From: Marinobacter salexigens
Lineage (GTDB): Bacteria; Pseudomonadota; Gammaproteobacteria; Pseudomonadales; Oleiphilaceae
Direction of reading: 5' to 3'
Length of the DNA: 64,000 nucleotides
Assembly: GCF_018860765.1 (NCBI RefSeq)
Contig: NZ_JAHKPV010000019.1
Span: 315,972 to 379,971, forward strand
Part shown: one piece after another, positions 28,048 to 37,224 of the stretch
How the letters are laid out: every line of letters starts with the position of its first letter
Position numbering within the stretch: the first letter of the stretch is position 1
Notes under the pieces: model-generated
What the model was told of the DNA's origin: nothing
Database searches by the model: none
What the model saw: only the letters and a program-made list of their open reading frames with translations
Position numbers and translations under genes: made by a program

Positions 28048-28491
28048 TTACACGCCGCACTCTTTCTGTACGCGCGCTTTGAACTCCTTGCGAAAGCGTT
28101 CGTTCTCTTCGTCATTCACAAAAACCCGCTCACCTTCTTTATTCAACTCATAGATGCCCGAGACCCTCGATAGATACTTCAACCGGGCTTGCAAACCCTC
28201 GCAGAGAGCTTTTTGCTTCGCAGCCCTTGCCTCCTGCTCAGCTACCACTTTTGACCGCGCTTCACGCTCCTTTTCACTATTCTGAAGAAACTCGTTCAAG
28301 CGCTGTTTGCGCGCAAGGGCTTCCGCATCAACCGACGGTGGAGCAGCCTTTAGGCGAACCTCATCAGTCACAACGTTTTGGGGCGGCCTATCACCGAAAT
28401 GCGTTTGCCCGTTCTCGTCAACCCAGCGGTAGGTGCCGGCGTAAGATAGGGAGGCGGATAAGAACAATATAGAAATTATGAGTCCCTTCAT
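28048..28491 (-). CDS. DUF4124-containing periplasmic protein
   Basis: 147 residues from the ATG at 28491, which begins a clear signal peptide (MKGLIISILFLSASLSYA) and has AGGGAT about 9 nt upstream. A longer frame starts at 28557 in an ATGA overlap with the giant ATPase gene, but this would bury the signal peptide. Just after cleavage the DUF4124 motif YRWVDENGQTHFGDRPP appears, then a charged coiled-coil region (LARKQRLNEFLQNSEKERE). The function of the family is unknown. It may be the last gene of the ATPase operon. Confidence 0.8.
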   Translation of the reverse strand: MKGLIISILFLSASLSYAGTYRWVDENGQTHFGDRPPQNVVTDEVRLKAAPPSVDAEALARKQRLNEFLQNSEKEREARSKVVAEQEARAAKQKALCEGLQARLKYLSRVSGIYELNKEGERVFVNDEENERFRKEFKARVQKECGV

Positions 28492-28553
28492 TGGTTTTGA
28501 TCCCTGTGTTGGTATTGGGTTTACATGCTTTGTGCCGAGTACAGCGATTTCGA

Positions 28554-31500
28554 TCATAACTTTGTATTGGTCGTTGCTGAATCCTGAGAGAGCAACTTAT
28601 CTTGCAACTCACCGATCACTCTTAACACACGGCTCATTTCTCGCTGGGTTTTTAAGTCCAAACCCAGCTTGCCGTCCATCAGTTTTACCAACGGAACAAG
28701 AGATTCCTCAAAAATCCGCGCAAAGGCCGTGAGCGCCTCACCGACCTGCGGCGGGCTATCCAAATTTACTGTTATAGCCGGGCTTAGTTGCACAGACTGC
28801 AAGCCTTCGGTTAGCCCGTTTTCGAGGGAGCGAGATAGCTCCCCGAGAGCTTTGTTGACATCTGGCTCTGAGTCTTTTTGACCAGCCATGCCAGCAACCA
28901 TCTGAAGCCCTAGTTGCTGCATTTGTTCAGCGATCAACCCGAGCTGGCGCACAACTTTCACCCCGGTTTCTTCATCGCCTCCCGCCTGTTGGCGACGCCG
29001 ATACTCTTCGCAAATGGCTTGCCAGCGGCTGGCTTCGGCTTCCGTCATGGTGCCGCGCATTTGCTTGAGTTTAAGCAGATTCTCTTCCGCGCCTTGGGTC
29101 AGCAACTGGGATTCGCCCTGATAGTGATCATCAATCAGAGCTTCCAGCTCTTCGTCGCTCATCACCGGCGACAACTTTTCCGCCAGCTTATTCATATTCC
29201 GGTAACTGCCCTGCAATTTGAAGGTAGGCTCGGTGCGATAGGCTTCAGCCTGAGCACTGGAGGCAATGTACGCTTGGTTAACCCGCAACACAGTTTCCCG
29301 AACACGCATCATCTTTTTCAGCAAAGAGACAATCTCGTCCCGCTCGGCAGAGCTGTAATCATGTTCGAAATCTGAGCCAGCAACAGCCTTGCCTGCAGCC
29401 AAATCTGCGAACCGGTAGAAATCCGCCATGCCACGGGTGGCCAGCGGCGCCAGTACCCGGTTAGCGCTGAGGCTGTTTTCGATATAGGACAGCTCGAAAG
29501 CATGCTCCATACCCGAAAGCACATCCCCAAGATTGTAGATATCTGCCCGGTTTGCCAGCATATCCGGCACTTTGAACACTTCCCCGCTCTCGGTGTACGG
29601 GTTACCGGCCATAACCACACAAAAACGCTTTCCACGCATGTCGTAAGTGCTGGTACGGCCCCGCCATACACCTTCTATACGCCGGGTGCCGTCACACAAA
29701 GAGATGAACTTTTGTAGAAATTCAGGATGGGTGTGCTGGATATCATCCAGATACAGCATCACATTATTACCCATTTCCAGCGCCAGATTGAGCTTAACCA
29801 ACTCTGCCTTCGCTGTAGAATGCGGAGCCTTCTCCGGGTCCAGAGAGGTGACGTCATGGCCCAAACTAGGGCAGTTGATCTTCATGAAGATCAGGCCCAG
29901 CCGGTTAGCCACGTACTCCATCAAGGTGGTTTTCCCGTAACCCGGCGGTGAGATCATCATTAACAGGCCGGACTGGTCGGTACGCCTGTCCTCACCCGCG
30001 GTGCCCATTTGCTTAGCCAAGTTATCGCCGATGATTGGCAAGTAGCTTTCGCTGATTAACTTATTTCGCACAAAAGAAGAAAGTGGCCGGGGCTGGTACT
30101 CTTCAAGGCGCAACTGGTCGCGCCATTTTTCCAATACCCTGTGGCGAACTTCTTGCAACTGTTGCCAACCGGGAATGGTTTCCTGCCGGTGATAGCGCAA
30201 ACGCTCTTCAAATTCATCCAACTGCAAGTTGAGGGCTCGCTCGTTAATGTTGGCATGCTGGCCAAGCAAACCTTCTATCTTAAACGCCAACTCCACGCTA
30301 CGTATCTTAGTAGTAACAACCTGCCCTGCGTTGAGAACGGCCACTGCTTCCGGCAGATAATGCAACAGGTGTTGCTGGTTCGCTTTATCCATCCAGGCTT
30401 TTAGCCAGTGACTGGTAATACTCCAGCGAGCCGCTGGCTGATCGGCAACCACACCCAAAGCGTTTTGGTATTGGGTAAACTGGCTATCGCGCTTCAAAGC
30501 TTCCGCAAAGCCTTCCGCCAATTCACCGGCGTAACGAGTAATTTCAAACGCTTCCGACTCTTCTGCCAGTTGTAAAACCAGAAACTCAGCAGCCGAGTTC
30601 AACAAAGTACGTTCGGCACTGCCCTTTTCAGCCAAGACAAGTTTGTGGGTTTCTATATACTCCAAGAGTTTGGGGCCAACTTCTTGCTCCAAGGCCTGCA
30701 ACAGCTCATCTGACTGCATCATGCGGCTGAGTATGCCCGCAGACAAACAACGTGAACGTAACTGTTGTGCGAAAACCTTCTGCTGGCTCAGATCGGCCCA
30801 GAACAACATGGCGAGCGCCCGGGCTTTGGGACTAAAGCGTAGTAACCCCGCATTTTGAATAGCTGGCCAGAGAGTGCTAACAATCAACGCAGCATCGTGA
30901 TCGTGGATGCCTTTTTCATAACCCTCACGGTATCGCGGTGATGCAAATGTGCGAATGTAGTCCGTCAGCTCATCAATATTGGCGACGTTAACCGGCAAAG
31001 TAGGCAATTGCCGGAAGCCTTCGATCACTAAGGCTGCCAGATACTCACCCCGGTAAACCTTGCCAGACTCAGACGGCTGGCTCATATTCCAGTAGCTCCG
31101 CAGGCGATCCAGATCCGGCTCATCCAACCGTTCGTAATACTGGGTGCCGGTCAAATGTAGCAGCACATGGTCATCCCGGGGAATGAGTGTGAGATCTAGT
31201 TCCTGCTGGTTCACGCTGAACTTGTGTTTGCCTAGGCGTATGACCGCCCCACCTTCTTCAAAGATATCGGCTTTGTCACGAACGCTGCGCAGGGCGGTGT
31301 CTTGAGCGGCTTTTAACTGCCCCAAACAATCATCGGCTTCCATAGCCGCGCCCAGTTCCCGCAGTTCCTCAGCCATACTACGCAGGCGTGAAACCATGGC
31401 ATCGGATGCAAAGAAAGCGTGCAACTCTTCCACACTGGTAAAGCGCTCGGTGCGGCGATTAACGTTTTTCAATATGCGTTCAGCCGCATCCGTCAGGGTT

Positions 31501-33830
31501 GTCACTCGGCGTTGGCGCTGGTCCTGTAGCTGCTGGCGCCGAGCTTCAATACTTTCGTGGGCATTCTCTCGCTGTTCCAACACGGCGGCGAGAAATTCAT
31601 CGTATTCGCCAAATTGGCTTTCAAGCTCTTGCAGCTGGTCGAGCATGCGAGTCATCAACCCATCGCATTCCCGCACATCAGAAAGCGAGCTGACGCCGTT
31701 CGCCAGACTCTGTTCAAACAAACGAATGCGGGCGGCAAACTGGGCTCTGGCTTCTGCACTGCCTTGCTCTTTCAGGCGGATTTCCGCTTCCGAACGCTGT
31801 TGATTAATGCTGGCGTATATACCTGAAATGTTGTCGGTAATGGCGGTTTCCAGCGCTGCATCATTTCCCGCCATGGAAGCGAGCATTCCCTGAATCATAT
31901 CCAGACCGGTAGTCAGCTCTCGATACCGTCCCACAATATCTTTCAAGGCGTCGCGGCTCTCAGCCTCAGCCAGATCGGCTTGCAGTTCTGTCAGGGTTTT
32001 GCGGTAACCCTCAAGGGCTTCCGGTGATGCAAGGAAACGGAAGGTGCGTTCGGTCAAGCGCTCTTCGGCTTCTGCCAACTCTTGCTCCAGCCGGTCTATG
32101 CTGGCCTTATCTGCATAGCGGCGATCGTTCAGCGTTCGCACCCGGCCCCGATGTTCCCGCAGCCGGGCCAAATAGCCCACGAACTGATCTGGCGCTTGCC
32201 AGCTGTCTGGCTTCAAGTCCCGCATCAAGGCACTTTGGACATCCGCCACCTCGCTGATTGCGGCTTCCGTTTGAGCGCGAATACTCTGAACTTTTTCGTA
32301 CTCATCCAGCACCAGCTCGGCAGTACTACGAATAATGCCCAACTGCTCATGCAAACCGGTAAATAGCGCTTCATCTTGCGCTGCCGTCAGCCAATAAAAC
32401 TGATCGAGAACACGATCAAGTGTGCGAATCAACGCTGTGAAATGCCGCTCACTGGCACCTTTGGCTTCAACCAAAGTAATGACGGTATTCAACTCGGCAA
32501 TGCCGCGCACCAAATCCGGGTTGCCAATGCGCGCCAGCTCAGAGTCGTTGGCCACACTGGCTTGAGCATGGAAATTCTCTGAGGTAAACGGTGTTTCCCA
32601 AACCTGCAACGGGTGAACCAGAGCAGGTTCCTTGTCGGCGCTGAAAACCACCAAATGCCCGTTTTCGAACAGGGCAAAGCCGTGCCCTATCAGTGGCACA
32701 TCCGCCTGCTTGCGGATTAAGTTATAGCGGAAAAGAATCACCTGCCCGGTGAGCTGTTCAAAAAACACATATAGAACATCCTCACCGTTAGGCGAGCGCA
32801 ACGAGCGTTTGAGGCGGAAATCCCCTTCGGGAATTTGGAAGGTTTTTAGCTCGCCTGTGGTGAGGTAAAAGCCGGACGGAAAGATAAGCCCGTGGTTATC
32901 CGGTAACGACGCCACAGAACCCGCCATGCTATCAACCCGTTCAATGTTCCGTTGTGTCCGGTTGAACAGGTAATAGCGCCATTGCTCTTCATTGAATGGC
33001 AGAATGCGAACCAACAGCATCTCGCCTAAATCCGCATAATCGAATGTGGCATCGTCCAGCGACTGGGAATCGGAATCTACCGGGTCTGCATAAATACCTT
33101 CACCGGTCGCTGTGTTGTTCTCCACCTTGAAGGTAATGTTGCCCCGAAGGTTATCCACAAACAGCGTATCGGCAATATTCAGGTGCGGAGAGCGCCCCTG
33201 CACCTGAGAGTCACGACCGACTGTTTTCCAAGGGAAGCTGTACCGATCCGGAAAGGTAAGGTCTCGCTCTCCCCGGTTGTCTATGTAGCGGTTAACCTCA
33301 CCGTTAGGCTTCAGTTCCCAACGGAAAACACGTAAATCACTCAGTTTGTCGCCGATGCGAAACGCCATCAGCAGCATCCCCTTAAGGATCACTAACTGAG
33401 ACAAAGTGGCGGTGTTGTAATACTGCTGCAGTTCGCGAAAATCGCTAGCAAACCGCGCATCCTTCAGGAAGGTGCCATCAATGGCGGCCTCGGTCATCTC
33501 AAAGCCACCGTCGCTATCGTTTAGGTGGTAAAGGCAAAAAACATCATCCAGTTCTAGGGTTTTCCGCAACCCAAGCTGCAGGTTAAAACCGAACAACAGC
33601 TTATCGCCAAGGCGCACCACATCCCTAGCGATGGCGTTGTTCTCAGTTCTAACCCGAGCGCGCCCAAGCACATTCATGCCAGCGCTGCCAAAAATTTCTT
33701 CCCGGGCCTGGTTGAGCTCTGAAACCTGCTCGCGAAGCTGCTCGCCCTGATCTTTTAAACGGCGCTGAATGGTTTCGAAGGCAGAGCCTTCTTGAACGAT
33801 GCTCTCAAGGCCGGTGCGGTCCGTCGACAT
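28554..33830 (-). CDS. Giant AAA+ ATPase with DUF3686-type N-terminal region ('DNA repair ATPase')
   Basis: 1758-residue cytoplasmic protein, the largest gene in the window. The first 450 residues are beta-rich and resemble the DUF3686/'ATPase involved in DNA repair' N-terminal region. Residues about 480-870 are long coiled coil. A MoxR/dynein-like AAA module has Walker A PPGYGKTTLMEYVANRLGL near residue 1295, Walker B NVMLYLDDIQHTH near residue 1358 and a sensor-1-like CVVMAGNPY. No nuclease or helicase motif is visible. It lies 98 nt after a flotillin gene and across from PspA, so I think a membrane-remodelling role is more likely than DNA repair. Confidence 0.85.
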   Translation of the reverse strand: MSTDRTGLESIVQEGSAFETIQRRLKDQGEQLREQVSELNQAREEIFGSAGMNVLGRARVRTENNAIARDVVRLGDKLLFGFNLQLGLRKTLELDDVFCLYHLNDSDGGFEMTEAAIDGTFLKDARFASDFRELQQYYNTATLSQLVILKGMLLMAFRIGDKLSDLRVFRWELKPNGEVNRYIDNRGERDLTFPDRYSFPWKTVGRDSQVQGRSPHLNIADTLFVDNLRGNITFKVENNTATGEGIYADPVDSDSQSLDDATFDYADLGEMLLVRILPFNEEQWRYYLFNRTQRNIERVDSMAGSVASLPDNHGLIFPSGFYLTTGELKTFQIPEGDFRLKRSLRSPNGEDVLYVFFEQLTGQVILFRYNLIRKQADVPLIGHGFALFENGHLVVFSADKEPALVHPLQVWETPFTSENFHAQASVANDSELARIGNPDLVRGIAELNTVITLVEAKGASERHFTALIRTLDRVLDQFYWLTAAQDEALFTGLHEQLGIIRSTAELVLDEYEKVQSIRAQTEAAISEVADVQSALMRDLKPDSWQAPDQFVGYLARLREHRGRVRTLNDRRYADKASIDRLEQELAEAEERLTERTFRFLASPEALEGYRKTLTELQADLAEAESRDALKDIVGRYRELTTGLDMIQGMLASMAGNDAALETAITDNISGIYASINQQRSEAEIRLKEQGSAEARAQFAARIRLFEQSLANGVSSLSDVRECDGLMTRMLDQLQELESQFGEYDEFLAAVLEQRENAHESIEARRQQLQDQRQRRVTTLTDAAERILKNVNRRTERFTSVEELHAFFASDAMVSRLRSMAEELRELGAAMEADDCLGQLKAAQDTALRSVRDKADIFEEGGAVIRLGKHKFSVNQQELDLTLIPRDDHVLLHLTGTQYYERLDEPDLDRLRSYWNMSQPSESGKVYRGEYLAALVIEGFRQLPTLPVNVANIDELTDYIRTFASPRYREGYEKGIHDHDAALIVSTLWPAIQNAGLLRFSPKARALAMLFWADLSQQKVFAQQLRSRCLSAGILSRMMQSDELLQALEQEVGPKLLEYIETHKLVLAEKGSAERTLLNSAAEFLVLQLAEESEAFEITRYAGELAEGFAEALKRDSQFTQYQNALGVVADQPAARWSITSHWLKAWMDKANQQHLLHYLPEAVAVLNAGQVVTTKIRSVELAFKIEGLLGQHANINERALNLQLDEFEERLRYHRQETIPGWQQLQEVRHRVLEKWRDQLRLEEYQPRPLSSFVRNKLISESYLPIIGDNLAKQMGTAGEDRRTDQSGLLMMISPPGYGKTTLMEYVANRLGLIFMKINCPSLGHDVTSLDPEKAPHSTAKAELVKLNLALEMGNNVMLYLDDIQHTHPEFLQKFISLCDGTRRIEGVWRGRTSTYDMRGKRFCVVMAGNPYTESGEVFKVPDMLANRADIYNLGDVLSGMEHAFELSYIENSLSANRVLAPLATRGMADFYRFADLAAGKAVAGSDFEHDYSSAERDEIVSLLKKMMRVRETVLRVNQAYIASSAQAEAYRTEPTFKLQGSYRNMNKLAEKLSPVMSDEELEALIDDHYQGESQLLTQGAEENLLKLKQMRGTMTEAEASRWQAICEEYRRRQQAGGDEETGVKVVRQLGLIAEQMQQLGLQMVAGMAGQKDSEPDVNKALGELSRSLENGLTEGLQSVQLSPAITVNLDSPPQVGEALTAFARIFEESLVPLVKLMDGKLGLDLKTQREMSRVLRVIGELQDKLLSQDSATTNTKL

Positions 33831-33928
33831 ACCAAATCATCCTGAACGGAGGGAAAAGGGAATTTTGAACGAATTGAAAAAGGCACGCACCACCAACGCC
33901 AAATCAGGCATGGATGGTGCGCAATCTA

Positions 33929-35932
33929 TTAAGCCGTTTCAGAACCGATGTTTGGCTTTTCACCAGCGGCTCGCCCAGCAATACCCGCCAGAGCAGCCTG
34001 CAGCGACGGGGACTTATCCAGCACACCCTGCACGCTCTTGCCGTAGCCCAACCCTTGAGCAAACTTCTCGAAAATGCCGCCATCACCACCGATCATCTCA
34101 AACTTGGCATCCTTCAACGCGGCGGCCATTACGCGGCCATTTTCCAGAATACCGGTTTGGTGAGCCTCAATCTTAGCCATCACTTCTTTCTCATGAACTT
34201 CCAAGTTCATGCGGAATTCTTCGAAGTGACGGGCTTCTTCAGACATGTCGTTATAAGCCTTGAGCTTCTCTACCAAGCCAGACGCTTCGGCTTTCGCCAT
34301 AGCTTCACGGGCATCAGCCTTGGCATGGCCCATACGCTCTTCGCCTTCAGCATCCGCCAACATCATCGCCTTGCGGGCATCGGCTTTTGCCAGACCCAGT
34401 TTCTCTTCACCCATGGCTTCCGTTTCAAGGCGCTGCTCCAACACCCGAACCTCAGCCATACCGGCCTCTTCATCCGCTTTGGCGGTCGCCGACTTAACAT
34501 CGGCCCGAGCCACACCATCCGCCCGAATGGCAGACGCCTGAGCCTCTTTAACCTGAGCCTCCGCCAACCCGTCAGAGGCAGACATAGCCTGACGACCACG
34601 AGCCCTCTTTTCATCCGCAATGGCATGTTTCTCAGCCGCGTCCAATTCCGCCTGAGCCGTTACGCGGATTTTCTCCGCTTCCAACTTGGAGCGCTCAAAC
34701 GCGGCTTCTGCTGCTTTCACATCCATCAGCTTAAGCTCATCGGCATCCGCTTCCGCAGCTACAACCTTGGTGACCTTCAACCGCTCTGCCTCGGAACGGT
34801 TGCGAACATCTTTTATATTCTCTTCTTCCTCAGCCACATTGCGCTCAACTGCAATCCGCTGGCTGGTAATGTCTGCAATTTCCTTGCGCTCGCCCTCAAG
34901 CGCCTTTTCCATGCCAATACGCTCAATTTCAACCGCACGTTCACGGTTTACGTCTTCCAGCTCACGGGCCTGACGAATGCGCACCTCTTCAATCTGTACC
35001 GCCCGTTCACGCGCTTTCATCGCCATTTCAATTTGGCGTTGCTTGTTTTCATCGGCGATAGCCAACTCTTCATCGGTTTTAATGCGAGCTGACTCAGCAC
35101 GGGCGCGCTCTTGTTCACGTACCTGCTCAGTTTCGGATGTTTCACGAGCTTGCAGGGTCTCAATTTCACGGCGTTGGCGGGCTTCTGCGTCTGCCTGGCT
35201 GCGCTCCAGCTCCAGAGACGCCTCGCGTGCAGATACATTTTTCCGTTGAATTTCTAGCTCTTGATCGCGCTCTAAACGGTTTGTCTCCACATTATGGAAT
35301 GCGGTGATCTCTGTAATCCGCTTGATACCCTCAGAATCGAGAATATTGTTGGGGTCCAGAGAGGTTTTCGGCGTTTGCTCCAGATAATCAATGGCTACGT
35401 CTTCGAGAATGTAGCCATTAAGGTCTTCGCCAATGGTTTCAATGATGGAATCACGGAAATGCTGGCGTTCCTCAAAAAGCTGCATAAACTCCAGCTTTTT
35501 ACCAACCGTTTTCAGCGCTTCACTAAACTTGGCGTTAAACAGCGTATTTACCGCATCGCGATCAGAGGCGCGGCCAACTCCCACAGATTTCGCCACCCGC
35601 AAGACATCTTCTGGGGTTTCATTAACGCGCAAGTAGAAGGCGACGGTGATATCTGCGCGCAGGTTGTCTTTACAGATCAACCCTTCCTTACCAGTTCGAT
35701 TCAACTCCAGAGTAATAACCGAGATCTTCATGGTCTCGGCACGGTGAATAACCGGCAGCACCATGGCACCAGTGAAGTAGACCTTCGGCGTAGGAGAAAG
35801 ATCGTTCACAATCAGAGCCTGCCCCTGATCGACCTTGCGATAGAACGCCTTGAACAGGGTAAGCACACCCAGTATCAGTATGACCAGAACACCGATGGTC
35901 GTGAGTACTGGCATCATCCACGATAAATCCAT
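33929..35932 (-). CDS. yqiK: YqiK-like flotillin (SPFH/band-7 protein)
   Basis: 667 residues. One N-terminal membrane helix (VLTTIGVLVILILGVLTLF) is followed by an SPFH domain (about residues 30-200, with EGLICKDNLRADITVAFYLRV) and a very long Ala/Glu/Arg/Lys-rich coiled coil (about 220-590), with a near-repeat of KADARKAM/KADAREAM around residues 535-565. The C-terminal 70 residues end in a glycine-rich flotillin-like tail. AGGAG precedes the ATG. Flotillins scaffold ordered membrane microdomains. The upstream NfeD-type gene is its usual partner. Confidence 0.92.
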   Translation of the reverse strand: MDLSWMMPVLTTIGVLVILILGVLTLFKAFYRKVDQGQALIVNDLSPTPKVYFTGAMVLPVIHRAETMKISVITLELNRTGKEGLICKDNLRADITVAFYLRVNETPEDVLRVAKSVGVGRASDRDAVNTLFNAKFSEALKTVGKKLEFMQLFEERQHFRDSIIETIGEDLNGYILEDVAIDYLEQTPKTSLDPNNILDSEGIKRITEITAFHNVETNRLERDQELEIQRKNVSAREASLELERSQADAEARQRREIETLQARETSETEQVREQERARAESARIKTDEELAIADENKQRQIEMAMKARERAVQIEEVRIRQARELEDVNRERAVEIERIGMEKALEGERKEIADITSQRIAVERNVAEEEENIKDVRNRSEAERLKVTKVVAAEADADELKLMDVKAAEAAFERSKLEAEKIRVTAQAELDAAEKHAIADEKRARGRQAMSASDGLAEAQVKEAQASAIRADGVARADVKSATAKADEEAGMAEVRVLEQRLETEAMGEEKLGLAKADARKAMMLADAEGEERMGHAKADAREAMAKAEASGLVEKLKAYNDMSEEARHFEEFRMNLEVHEKEVMAKIEAHQTGILENGRVMAAALKDAKFEMIGGDGGIFEKFAQGLGYGKSVQGVLDKSPSLQAALAGIAGRAAGEKPNIGSETA

Positions 35933-35973
35933 TTAGCATTTCTCCTAAGCTGGTTAAAAATAAAAGCGCTGGG

Positions 35974-36600
35974 TTATCCGGCAGAATCACCGGTATAAAA
36001 TTCGGATTCCGGAACAACCCACCAAGCGTTTTCATCCGGAATGTGTTCAATAATGACCGCCCCTTCCCGATGGGAAAGCGGTGAATGACTGCGTATTTGA
36101 AGAACAAGGTGAGCGCCATCAAGAATGGCTTCACCACGGCCTGAAACCTCAGTAACCGCTGAAGAAATCACCACACAAGGCGTACCGACAATGCGCTTTT
36201 GTAGCGGCTGCAGAAACGCCCGACGAAATAGTGGCCGCAGTGGACGCACCAACACCGAAGTAGCCAATAACCCAAGGACTAAAGCCGCAAAAATAACAGC
36301 CGCACCGTACAACCAGTGCAGCAGGCCGCTAGGAATCAAGGCCCCGAAAATTAGATCAATAAAGTAACTGGCCAACCAGCCTGTTAAAAATAAGAGCGTG
36401 AGTACTAAGGGCAAAGGCACGCCTTGAAGTCCCAGCGTCACCATTAGGCCACTAAAATCGCCACTGGCATCAATATCGCCATCAGCCTCGATATCCCCCA
36501 TTCCAAAAAGGGAGATCAGCCAATAAATGATGGCCACACTCAACAGTATGGAGAAAACCACTGTAGGGAAGGAAAAAGCAGTGTTTAAGAATGTTTCCAT
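35974..36600 (-). CDS. yqiJ: YqiJ-like NfeD/OB-fold membrane protein
   Basis: 208 residues from the ATG at 36600 (METFLNTAFSFPTVVFS, a typical YqiJ opening); an in-frame extension to 36657 would run through the operator. Three membrane helices lie near residues 10-30, 58-80 and 90-118, followed by a C-terminal OB-fold region (RIVGTPCVVISSAVTEVSGRGEAIL ... AVIIEHIPDENAWWVVP). NfeD-type proteins pair with flotillins. First gene of the leftward operon yqiJ-yqiK-ATPase. Confidence 0.88.
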   Translation of the reverse strand: METFLNTAFSFPTVVFSILLSVAIIYWLISLFGMGDIEADGDIDASGDFSGLMVTLGLQGVPLPLVLTLLFLTGWLASYFIDLIFGALIPSGLLHWLYGAAVIFAALVLGLLATSVLVRPLRPLFRRAFLQPLQKRIVGTPCVVISSAVTEVSGRGEAILDGAHLVLQIRSHSPLSHREGAVIIEHIPDENAWWVVPESEFYTGDSAG

Positions 36601-36636
36601 GCGTAACCAGACTATCCATTCCGGTGATCTAAAAAT

Positions 36637-36653
36637 ATGACAGTTTGTGTCAA
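36637..36653 (-). promoter_or_regulatory. 17-bp inverted repeat, operator candidate for the yqiJ operon
   Basis: On the minus strand it reads TTGACA-CAAAC-TGTCAT. The same repeat stands on the other side of the divergent promoters at 36726-36742. It would lie at about +5 to +21 of the leftward transcript, a repressor position. Confidence 0.65.
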
Positions 36654-36664
36654 CCAAGACCGTC

Positions 36665-36694
36665 GTTATATCGCAATTAAACTATTTCTTGCAA
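36665..36694 (-). promoter_or_regulatory. Leftward promoter of the yqiJ-yqiK-ATPase operon
   Basis: Minus strand: TTGCAA (36694-36689), 18-nt spacer, TATAAC (36670-36665). The -35 hexamer is its own reverse complement and seems to be shared with the rightward promoter. Confidence 0.5.
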
Positions 36695-36716
36695 ATGTTT
36701 AATTGGGAGGTATAGA
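36689..36716 (+). promoter_or_regulatory. Rightward promoter of the DUF2170-PspA operon
   Basis: TTGCAA (36689-36694), 16-nt spacer, TATAGA (36711-36716). It shares the -35 box with the divergent promoter. A 17-bp inverted repeat follows 10 nt downstream. Confidence 0.5.
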
Positions 36717-36725
36717 CTCAAATTA

Positions 36726-36742
36726 TTGACATAAAATGTCAA
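36726..36742 (+). promoter_or_regulatory. 17-bp inverted repeat, operator candidate for the DUF2170-PspA operon
   Basis: TTGACA-TAAAA-TGTCAA, a perfect inverted repeat with a 5-nt centre, at about +4 to +20 of the predicted transcript. Its twin lies at 36637-36653 at the mirror position of the divergent promoter. Confidence 0.65.
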
Positions 36743-36805
36743 GCAGCAGGACAAGGTTCGTCCGAATCGGCCGAATCGATTCAACGCCACAGGAAGGAGC
36801 TATTC

Positions 36806-37210
36806 GTGGATATTCAAACTCTCACCCTTACTCTGGGTGACTCTACGCATGCCGGCCGAACCTTCGACGTCATGCCAATAGCCGGAGAAGAACCGGTGCT
36901 TCAGGTAACCGTTTCCGGAGCAGAAGAAACACCGGTGTACGTTACGGTAACCGACACTCAAATTCTGTGCCTTGCGTACCTTTTTGAAGAGCAAGAGCTG
37001 CTCCCGCAACGTGTAAACGAACTGCATGAAAACATGTTACGACTCAGCGTACCCATGCCCCTTAGCTCACTTGGAAAAACCGGTGATCACTATGTGGTGT
37101 ATGGCGCTCTCAGCCCCACCTCCGGCACAGCCGAAATCATGCAAGAACTGGTAACACTGGCCGAGAATGCCATCGACTTGTTACAGACGTTTGAAGACTA
37201 TCTGGCTTAA
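36806..37210 (+). CDS. yjfI: DUF2170 (YjfI-like) protein
   Basis: 134-residue cytoplasmic protein starting at GTG with an excellent ribosome site, AGGAAGGAG, 6 nt upstream. The C-terminal half LSVPMPLSSLGKTGDHYVVYGALSPTSGTAEI is the DUF2170 pattern, and the compact alpha/beta layout resembles the CesT/Tir secretion-chaperone fold reported for the family (from memory). In E. coli yjfI precedes the PspA paralogue yjfJ, and here too the next gene, 14 nt away, encodes a PspA/IM30 protein. It probably acts as a partner of PspA; its precise role is unknown. Confidence 0.82.
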   Translation: MDIQTLTLTLGDSTHAGRTFDVMPIAGEEPVLQVTVSGAEETPVYVTVTDTQILCLAYLFEEQELLPQRVNELHENMLRLSVPMPLSSLGKTGDHYVVYGALSPTSGTAEIMQELVTLAENAIDLLQTFEDYLA

Positions 37211-37224
37211 GTGAGGGCTGAGAC

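Noticed and set aside
28289..28560. Start of the DUF4124 gene at 28557 (ATGA overlap with the ATPase stop)
   Set aside because: It would place 22 residues before the signal peptide; the ATG at 28491 has a ribosome site and a normal signal sequence.
33914..35092. 392-codon plus-strand frame opposite the flotillin gene
   Set aside because: It is the antisense shadow of the long Ala/Glu/Arg coiled coil; the flotillin reading has domain support, a ribosome site and operon context.
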